Shown here one piece after another: positions 1 through 6,134 of a DNA stretch of 11,317 nucleotides. The stretch lies in the NCBI GenBank assembly GCA_903863315.1, contig CAIPBN010000729.1:1-11317 (forward strand), read 5' to 3'. The notes beneath the pieces were generated by a model that was given only the letters and a program-made list of their open reading frames with translations, ran no database searches and was not told the origin of the DNA. Each line of letters starts with the position of its first letter. Within the stretch, counting starts at the first letter, position 1. The position numbers and the translations under genes were made by a program. This DNA is from an uncultured Verrucomicrobiota bacterium (GTDB lineage Bacteria > Verrucomicrobiota > Verrucomicrobiia > Limisphaerales > SXTU01).

Positions 1-24
1 CAGCCGACTTGCCCCGGCTCGCCC

Positions 25-879
25 ATGAGTCAACTCCTCTTCTCCTTGGCGTTTCTCGTCGGCCTGTTCTGGCTCGTCGAGCACCTCTGCGGCAACAAGC
101 GCGGGCAGCCTTGGCGACGGTCACAGATGCTCACCGACGTGCTGCTCTATGCGTTCGATGCGCTGGTGACCAAGCCCATCAACCTCGTTCTCATCAGCGT
201 CGTCGCCGTGCTCTTCCTCGTGCCGCTGGGCGTCATCTCGTGGGAGGCACTGAAGGCTGGGCAATACCAGGGCTTCGGTCCGATTGCGCGGCTGCCGGGC
301 TGGGGACAATTCCTGCTGGCCTTCCTGCTGGGCGACTTCCTGCTCTACTGGATTCACCGCGCCTTCCACGGCGGCAAGCTCTGGCGGTTCCACGCCGTGC
401 ATCACAGCTCGGAGCGATTGGACTGGCTGGCCAGCGTGCGCGGGCATCCGGTCAACGACATCGTCGCCAACGCGCTGCTGTTCTTTCCGTTCCTGCTGCT
501 GGGCTTCGGCCCGGGCGCGGCGGCGGGGGCCGGTCCGGCATTGGGCATCTTCGCCCTGCTGGGCCACGCGGACGTGGACTGGGACTGGGGCCCGCTGCGA
601 CACGTCATGACCTCGCCGGTCTATCATCGTTACCACCACTCCAAAGACCCGGCTGCGATGGACAAGAACTTCGCCAGTTTTCTCCCGCTGTGGGACGTCC
701 TCTTCGGCACGCACTACCTCCCGCGCGACCGCAAGCCGGGCAACTTCGGCATCCACGAACCGGTGCAGCACACGTTTTGGGGCTTGATGAAGCTGCCGTT
801 CCGCACGCCGTCAGCCGCTGTTCAAAGCGCTCCGCCACCTCTGCCTGCCGCGTCTGCGCCGACCGCTAGCCACCATTGA
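25..879 (+). CDS. Sterol desaturase / fatty acid hydroxylase family membrane protein
   Basis: This 284-residue integral membrane protein belongs to the di-iron sterol desaturase/fatty acid hydroxylase family, whose members hydroxylate or desaturate lipid chains using O2. The three family histidine boxes are visible: HRAFH at residues 111-115, HAVHH at 123-127 and HRYHH at 201-205, which would bind the two iron atoms on the cytoplasmic face. Hydrophobic segments lie at about 2-22, 52-72, 93-110 and 148-178. The C-terminus ends in a Pro/Ala-rich tail that is probably disordered. The reading frame stays open to the left edge of the window, so a longer form cannot be excluded. The ATG at 25 is preferred because a membrane segment follows at once and the upstream context (CTCGCCC then ATG) matches that of secDF. 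No Shine-Dalgarno sequence is present. The substrate cannot be told from sequence; sterols, hopanoids, carotenoids or fatty acyl chains are all possible. The gene ends 83 bases before the next one and shows no obvious functional link to it. Confidence 0.88.
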   Translation: MSQLLFSLAFLVGLFWLVEHLCGNKRGQPWRRSQMLTDVLLYAFDALVTKPINLVLISVVAVLFLVPLGVISWEALKAGQYQGFGPIARLPGWGQFLLAFLLGDFLLYWIHRAFHGGKLWRFHAVHHSSERLDWLASVRGHPVNDIVANALLFFPFLLLGFGPGAAAGAGPALGIFALLGHADVDWDWGPLRHVMTSPVYHRYHHSKDPAAMDKNFASFLPLWDVLFGTHYLPRDRKPGNFGIHEPVQHTFWGLMKLPFRTPSAAVQSAPPPLPAASAPTASHH

Positions 880-912
880 ATCCCTCACCGGCACCGGTCT
901 CCGTCTCTCACG

Positions 913-941
913 TTGACCTCAGTTCCCCGCTCCGCTTCACT
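913..941 (+). promoter_or_regulatory. Weak candidate promoter before the large haem protein gene
   Basis: TTGACC (913-918) matches the sigma-70 type -35 box at five of six positions. It is followed after 17 bases by TTCACT (936-941), which matches the -10 box at only three of six. Transcription from here would start roughly 15 bases before the ATG at 963. The poor -10 box makes this a suggestion only; the gene could instead be read through from the upstream gene. Confidence 0.18.
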
Positions 942-962
942 CTCGCCCTTGTTGCTTTGCCC

Positions 963-3900
963 ATGAAAAAACTGTTCCTCCTCGCCGCGCTGCTCGCCGG
1001 CTTCGCCCTCACTCCATTCGCCGCCGCGCCCAAACCGCTGCGCGTGCTGCTCTTCGCCGGCGGCTGCTGCCACGACTACGCGGTGCAGCATCTCATCCTC
1101 AAGGAGGGCCTCGAAGCCCGCGCGCACGTCGAGGTGGACGCCATCCACTCCTTCGACCGCAGCACGAAGGCGAAGTTCGCGCCCTACGAGAAGCCTGACT
1201 GGGCCAAGGGTTACGACGTCATCGTCCACGACGAGTGCAGCGCCGACGTGAAGGACGTCGCCTACGTGAACAACATCCTCGCCGCGCACCGCGCCGGCAT
1301 CCCCGCTGTGAACCTCCATTGCGCGATGCACAGCTACCGCGTCGGCAACATCAGCCAGCCCGTCGTGCCCGGCTCGCCCGACGCGCTGTGGTTCGACCTC
1401 CTCGGCCTCCAATCCACCGGCCACGGCCCGCAGGAGCCCATCCAGCTCACGACCGTCGCAAAGGATCATCCCATCATGGCCGGCCAGCCCGAGTGGACCA
1501 CCGTCAAAGAGGAGCTTTACAACAACATCAAAATCTTCCCTACCGCCACGCCCCTCATGCGCGGCAAGCAGTTGCTCAAGCAGAAGGACGGCTCCGAGCG
1601 CGCCGTCGAGTCGGTCGTCACCTGGGTCAACGAATACGGCACTAGCAAGACCCGCGTCTTCAGCAGCACCGTCGGCCACAACAACGACACCGTCGCCGAC
1701 CCGCGTTATCTCGACCTGGTCACGCGCGGCCTGCTCTGGTCATGCGACAAGCTAAACCCCACTTACCTCAAGCCCGCGCCCGCCACGACCGCCGCGCAGC
1801 AGGTCGCCAGCGCGGCGGCGAAAGCCAAGTTGCTCACGCCACCGCCCGCGCCGCCCGCACCCAAGGCCGAAACCAAACCCGTCGTTGTCACGCCGATTGA
1901 CGGCCGCCCCAACCTCGCCGTCGCCGGCACCGCGAAGGCTTCGAGCGAGGAATCCGGCAAGGGCAACTACGCAGGCAACGCCATTGACGGCGACCCCGAC
2001 ACGCGTTGGTGCGCGGCGGGCGGCGGTCCCGGCCACACGTTCCAAGTGGACCTCGGCAAGGAACAGAAAATCACCGGCGTTCACATCAACTGGGAGTCCA
2101 ACAACAACACTTACCACTACCGCCTCGAAGCCTCCGCCGACGGCCAGTCGTGGCAGCCGCTCGCCGACGCCGCGAAGAACACCAAGCCCGGCGCGACGCA
2201 AAACAACTTCGCCGCGACTGCCGCCCGCCACGTGCGTGTGACCTTCCTCGGCTCCTCGCAAGGTGGCTGGGGTAGCTTCTGGGAGTTCGCCGTGCTCGGT
2301 GAAAAGGGCGCGCCGCAGCCACAGCCCGCCGCGCCGTCCGCTGGCAAGAAAGGCAAGGGCAAGCAAGCCGCCAAGGCCGCCGACAAGGAACCGCCCGTGC
2401 TCCCGTCCGTCGCCGAGGTCGAGAAAATGAAGCCCGTGGACGCCGCGAAGGTGGAGGGCATCTTGAAGGAAGTGAAATCGGCCGAAGGCTTCGAGGTAAA
2501 GGTCTTCGCCACGCCACCGGCGGTGAATTACCCAGTCTTCGTCGCCGCCGCGCCGGACGGCACGGTTTACGTGAGCAGCGATGGCAATGGCTCGCTGGGT
2601 CGGTTGCCAAACCTCGGCCGCATCCTCCGCGTGCGCGACACCAACGGCGACGGCGAGGCTGACGAGGTGAAGGTCTTCGTGCCGAACGTGGATTCCCCGC
2701 GCGGCCTGCTGTGGGACCACGACCGCGTCATCTGCCTCCACCCGCCACACGTCACCGCGTTCATCGACCGCGACGGCGACGGGCACGCGGACGAGAGCAA
2801 GGTGCTCATCAAGAACATCGCGTTCGGCTTCAAGGACCGCCCCGCCGACCACACGAGCAACGGCATCGAGCTGGGCGTGGACGGCTGGATTTACGCGGCC
2901 ATCGGCGACTTCGGTTTCATGGAAGCCGAGGGCACGGACGGGCGGAAACTTCAGCTCCGCGCCGGCGGCATCGTGCGCTTCCGCCCCGACGGCACGGGCC
3001 TGCACCTCTTCGCGCGCGGCACGCGGAACATCCTCGAAGCCGCCGTCAGCCCCGAGCTGGACAGCTTCGCGCGCGACAACACCAACGACGGCGGCGGCTG
3101 GGACGTGCGCTTCCATCACTTCAGCGGGCTGGAGGAACACGGCTATCCGTCGCTCTACAAGAACTTCGGCGACGAGCATGTCGCGCCGCTCGCGGACTAC
3201 GGCGGCGGCTCCGGCTGCGGCGCGGCATGGATTGCCGAGCCGGGCTTCCCCGCCGCGTGGGGCAACGCGCCGTTCACCGCCGACTGGGGCCGCGGCGTCA
3301 TCTACCGCCACGCCGTGACGCCGAAGGGCGCGACGTTCGCCGAGACCGAGAAACCCACCGAGTTCCTCAAGTTCACGCGCCCCACCGACCTCGACGTGGA
3401 CGCGTCCAGTCGCGTGTATGCCGCGAGCTGGAAGGGCGCGACGTTCAACTGGTCTGGCATGGACGTGGGCTACATCGTCCGCGTGACGCCGAAGAATTTC
3501 CAAGCCCCCGCGCTCCTCGACTTCGCGAAGGCCACGGACGCCGCGCTGGTTAATCTGTTCGAAAGCCCGAGCCACCGCACGCGCCTTGAAGCCCAGCGCA
3601 CACTCATCCGCCGCGGAGCGAAGGAGGAGACGACCAAGGCGTTGACCGCCGTCGCCGCCGACAAATCCAAGCCCCTGCCCACCCGCATCGCCGCGCTCTT
3701 CGCCCTGACGCAATCCCTCGGCGCGAAATCCCATGACACCGTCGCGAAACTCACCGCCGACCCCACCCTCGCGCCGTGGGCCTTGCGCGCGCTCACCGAC
3801 GACGAGCGCACGCTCAACGCCAGCGTCACCGTGCCGCCGGTCCTGGCATCACTTAAGTCCCCCGACGCCCGCACGCGCAAGGAAGCCCTCGTCTCGGCCG

Positions 3901-5498
3901 CCCGCCTAGGCTCCAAGTTCCCTCCCCAGAGTCTTGCTGCCTTGCTCCCGCTTCTCGTGGACGCCGACCCCACCATCGCCCACACCGCGATGCGCGCGCT
4001 CATCGCCCTCCGCGCCAGCGACGCCTGCCTCGCCGCCGTGGACCGCACCGATTCGCCCGCCCTGCGCGAAGCCGCCCTCCGCGTCCTGCGCCTCCTGCAC
4101 GAGCCCGCCGTTGTGGACGCCCTCCTCGCGCGCCTCGCGAAGGAGACGGACTTCACCCGTCGCCAAGGCCTGCTCACCGCCCTCGCCCGCCTGCACTTCC
4201 TCGAAGGCAAATGGACCGGCACGAGCTGGGGCACGCGGCCCGACACGCGCGGACCTTACTTCCAGCCCGAGGAATGGAGCGAGTCCAAGAAGATTGCCGA
4301 CACCCTCACCGCCGTGATGGCGAAGGCCGACGCGAAGGAAGCCGTCTTCCTCGCCGGCGAACTCAACCGCCACCGCCTCGAAGGCGGCGCGTCCCTCGAC
4401 AAGCTCCTCGCCCTCGCGCAGCAAGACCCCAGCGTCGAGCCGGTGCTCGTGCAACAGCTCGCGCGCGCGCAAACCGTCCCGCCCGGCGCGCTCGCCTTGC
4501 TCACCCGCAACGCCGCCGCCGAGGCCACCACGCCCGCCGTCCGTGCCGCCGCCATCACTGCGCTCGCGAAGTCCGACCTCAGCGCCGACACCACGCGTGC
4601 GTTGCTCACCGGCGTCGCCGCACTGCGCAAGAGCAGGGGCGACGGCCCCGTCGTCGAGGCCGCGACCGAGGCGTTTTTGAACTCCACCCTCGTGGAAAAG
4701 CAGCTCGCCACGCTCACCGCCGAAGCCGCGAAAGCCAACAGCGACGCTTCGCTCTGGGCCGACACCGCGCTCCTCCGCATCCACGACCGGATGAAGGACA
4801 AGCAGAAGCCGAAAGCGGAAATCGCCGCCGCGTTCGACGCCGGCTGGGCCGAGCCCAAGCGCCGCGCGCAGTTGATTGAAGCCAGCATCAGCGCGAACAA
4901 GAAAACCCTCGCGCCCAAGATTCTCGCCGCCGTCAGCGACGCGGACAAAGCCGTCGCCGCCGCCGCGAAGAAGGCCGTTGACCGCCTCAAGCTGGAGACC
5001 AGCCCCGCGACCGGGCCGCTCATCGGCACGTTGAAGGTTGAGGATGTGCTCACCGCCGTGCTGACCACCAAGGGCAGCGTCTCGCGTGGGCAGGAGATTT
5101 ACGCCCAGCTCGGCTGCGCGAACTGCCACACCGTCAGCCCGAGCGAACCCGCGCGCGGACCGATTCTCTCGCAGGTCGCGACCATCTACAAACGGCGCGA
5201 ACTGGCCGAGGCCATCCTGCTGCCGAGCAAGAGCATCGCGCAGGGCTTCGCGGCGAACCGCTTCGTGATGAAGGACGGCGAGACCGAATACGAAGGCTTC
5301 GTCATCAGCGAGGCGGCGGACAAAATCATCGCCCGCCTCGTCACCGCGCAGGAAATCGTCATCAAGCCCGGTGACATCGCCAAGCGAACGAAGCTGGAGA
5401 AGTCCCTGATGCCCGACGGCCTCGCCGCCGGCATCAGCGTGAGCGACCTGGCTTCGCTGGTGGATTACTTGGAAAGCCTCGCTGTGGGCGGGAAGTAG
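963..5498 (+). CDS. Secreted ThuA-discoidin-propeller-HEAT-cytochrome c fusion protein (PVC type)
   Basis: This is a 1511-residue exported multidomain protein. The ATG at 963 is chosen because it opens a clean signal peptide (MKKLFLLAALLAGF, with an Ala-rich cleavage region near residues 19-23); the frame stays open upstream to a TTG at 876, but that would bury the signal. Modules in order: a ThuA-like domain, about 25-270, with GGCCHDY at 33-39 and LHCAMH at 118-123; a Pro/Ala linker; a discoidin (F5/8 type C) domain, about 315-446, likely carbohydrate-binding; a Lys/Ala linker; a beta-propeller of the putative membrane-bound dehydrogenase type (TIGR02604-like), about 504-845, with two calcium-loop-like segments, DTNGDGEADE at 559-568 and DRDGDGHADE at 602-611; an Ala-rich HEAT-like helical region, about 855-1355; and a TIGR02603-like haem domain, about 1375-1511, with CANCH at 1385-1389 and a likely axial Met1483 in SLMPDG. 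Known family: PVC exported haem proteins. Inferred: periplasmic or surface oxidation of a sugar-like substrate with electron transfer to the haem. The substrate is unknown. Confidence 0.9.
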   Translation: MKKLFLLAALLAGFALTPFAAAPKPLRVLLFAGGCCHDYAVQHLILKEGLEARAHVEVDAIHSFDRSTKAKFAPYEKPDWAKGYDVIVHDECSADVKDVAYVNNILAAHRAGIPAVNLHCAMHSYRVGNISQPVVPGSPDALWFDLLGLQSTGHGPQEPIQLTTVAKDHPIMAGQPEWTTVKEELYNNIKIFPTATPLMRGKQLLKQKDGSERAVESVVTWVNEYGTSKTRVFSSTVGHNNDTVADPRYLDLVTRGLLWSCDKLNPTYLKPAPATTAAQQVASAAAKAKLLTPPPAPPAPKAETKPVVVTPIDGRPNLAVAGTAKASSEESGKGNYAGNAIDGDPDTRWCAAGGGPGHTFQVDLGKEQKITGVHINWESNNNTYHYRLEASADGQSWQPLADAAKNTKPGATQNNFAATAARHVRVTFLGSSQGGWGSFWEFAVLGEKGAPQPQPAAPSAGKKGKGKQAAKAADKEPPVLPSVAEVEKMKPVDAAKVEGILKEVKSAEGFEVKVFATPPAVNYPVFVAAAPDGTVYVSSDGNGSLGRLPNLGRILRVRDTNGDGEADEVKVFVPNVDSPRGLLWDHDRVICLHPPHVTAFIDRDGDGHADESKVLIKNIAFGFKDRPADHTSNGIELGVDGWIYAAIGDFGFMEAEGTDGRKLQLRAGGIVRFRPDGTGLHLFARGTRNILEAAVSPELDSFARDNTNDGGGWDVRFHHFSGLEEHGYPSLYKNFGDEHVAPLADYGGGSGCGAAWIAEPGFPAAWGNAPFTADWGRGVIYRHAVTPKGATFAETEKPTEFLKFTRPTDLDVDASSRVYAASWKGATFNWSGMDVGYIVRVTPKNFQAPALLDFAKATDAALVNLFESPSHRTRLEAQRTLIRRGAKEETTKALTAVAADKSKPLPTRIAALFALTQSLGAKSHDTVAKLTADPTLAPWALRALTDDERTLNASVTVPPVLASLKSPDARTRKEALVSAARLGSKFPPQSLAALLPLLVDADPTIAHTAMRALIALRASDACLAAVDRTDSPALREAALRVLRLLHEPAVVDALLARLAKETDFTRRQGLLTALARLHFLEGKWTGTSWGTRPDTRGPYFQPEEWSESKKIADTLTAVMAKADAKEAVFLAGELNRHRLEGGASLDKLLALAQQDPSVEPVLVQQLARAQTVPPGALALLTRNAAAEATTPAVRAAAITALAKSDLSADTTRALLTGVAALRKSRGDGPVVEAATEAFLNSTLVEKQLATLTAEAAKANSDASLWADTALLRIHDRMKDKQKPKAEIAAAFDAGWAEPKRRAQLIEASISANKKTLAPKILAAVSDADKAVAAAAKKAVDRLKLETSPATGPLIGTLKVEDVLTAVLTTKGSVSRGQEIYAQLGCANCHTVSPSEPARGPILSQVATIYKRRELAEAILLPSKSIAQGFAANRFVMKDGETEYEGFVISEAADKIIARLVTAQEIVIKPGDIAKRTKLEKSLMPDGLAAGISVSDLASLVDYLESLAVGGK

Positions 5499-5517
5499 CC
5501 GTCTTGGCCTCCCGCGG

Positions 5518-5540
5518 CAAGCGACGCGCGCCGCCGCTTG
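5518..5540 (+). terminator. Possible hairpin terminator after the fusion protein gene
   Basis: CAAGCG (5518-5523) and CGCTTG (5535-5540) form a perfect 6-base-pair stem with an 11-base loop, extendable outward by two G-U pairs. It begins 20 bases after the stop codon. The following bases (TTC) are not a proper T-run, so intrinsic termination is uncertain. Confidence 0.3.
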
Positions 5541-5613
5541 TTCACCCTGAGAAGCAGACGTGGGGTGGTGCTTCGGCTAACTGGGGACAAGAGTGCCCCC
5601 CCGTCACGAAAGA

Positions 5614-5636
5614 GCCGCCTGCTTGGATTCGGCGGC
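5614..5636 (+). repeat. Second GC-rich inverted repeat in the gap before yajC
   Basis: GCCGCC (5614-5619) and GGCGGC (5631-5636) form a perfect 6-base-pair stem around an 11-base loop, the same geometry as the hairpin at 5518-5540. It lies about 90 bases before the yajC start. It may be a second terminator stem, a leader structure if transcription starts upstream, or a chance product of high GC content. The rest of 5499-5726 shows no convincing gene. Confidence 0.3.
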
Positions 5637-5681
5637 CACCGGGCTTGGGGCGAGAAGAGCTTGGATGGGCGGAGGTTATGC

Positions 5682-5709
5682 TTGCCAAAGCGCGGCCCCT
5701 CCCTAGATT
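5682..5709 (+). promoter_or_regulatory. Candidate promoter for yajC-secDF
   Basis: TTGCCA (5682-5687) matches the -35 consensus at five of six positions. TAGATT (5704-5709) matches the -10 at four of six, with a 16-base spacer. Transcription would begin near 5716, about 10 bases before the yajC ATG, giving a very short leader. That agrees with the lack of a Shine-Dalgarno sequence there. It is a pattern match only. Confidence 0.3.
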
Positions 5710-5726
5710 TGGCCGCTCTTGTGCCT

Positions 5727-6110
5727 ATGAAGTTGTTTGCCCTCGCCGGAATGTTCATCGCCCAGGCCGCCCCAGCAGGCGGCCCCGAAGCCAATCCCAA
5801 GGCCCAGATGATGCAGACGGTCGGCATGATGGTGATCATGCTGGTCACCTTCTATTTCATCCTCATCCGCCCCCAGAACCAGCAGCGGAAGAAGCAGGAG
5901 GAGATGATCAAGGCGCTCAAGAAAGGCGACAAGATCGTCACCTCCAGCGGGATTCTGGCCACGGTGATTGCCGTCAAGGAGCGCAGTGTCAGCATCCGCT
6001 CGGAGGACACCAAGCTCGAGATTCTCAAGTCAGCCGTCGGTCAGGTGGTGGAAAGCTTCGACAAGGCAGAGGCCACAACGCCTGCTCCCGCCACCCCCGC
6101 CAACAACTAG
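5727..6110 (+). CDS. yajC: Sec translocon accessory subunit YajC
   Basis: This 127-residue single-span membrane protein is the YajC component that associates with SecDF near the SecYEG channel. The diagnostic region is a membrane helix at about 30-47 running into FILIRPQNQQRKKQ (44-57), the usual YajC pattern of a helix ending in an IRPQ motif and a basic cytoplasmic stretch. A small soluble domain follows with LKKGDKIVTSSGI (64-76), also typical. The tail is Ala/Pro/Thr-rich. Residues 1-16 are hydrophobic and could be a signal-like segment, so the mature form might start near residue 17. The frame is open far upstream, but that extension has no YajC-like sequence, so the ATG at 5727 is preferred. 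No Shine-Dalgarno sequence precedes it. secDF begins 24 bases downstream, so the two genes are almost certainly co-transcribed. Confidence 0.95.
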   Translation: MKLFALAGMFIAQAAPAGGPEANPKAQMMQTVGMMVIMLVTFYFILIRPQNQQRKKQEEMIKALKKGDKIVTSSGILATVIAVKERSVSIRSEDTKLEILKSAVGQVVESFDKAEATTPAPATPANN

Positions 6111-6134
6111 TCCGGTCCTCTTCACTTCTCGCCC

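Noticed and set aside
876..962. An upstream TTG start at 876 that would add 29 residues to the large haem protein and overlap the preceding stop codon.
   Set aside because: The added residues are not signal-like and would place the clear signal peptide internally; the ATG at 963 begins directly with Lys-Lys and a hydrophobic core.
1752..3734. A 660-residue open frame on the reverse strand, opposite the fusion protein gene.
   Set aside because: It is low in recognisable motifs, its composition mirrors the codon bias of the forward gene, and the forward frame has clear domains throughout.
5661..5682. TTGGAT followed by TATGCT as a promoter before yajC.
   Set aside because: The spacer is only 10 bases, too short for sigma-70 type recognition; TTGCCA-N16-TAGATT just downstream fits better.
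5538..5726. An in-frame extension of yajC by 63 residues from a TTG, or a small regulatory peptide in the gap.
   Set aside because: The translation is Arg/Gly/Pro-rich with no recognisable family, no membrane segment and no good start; open frames of this size arise easily in GC-rich DNA.
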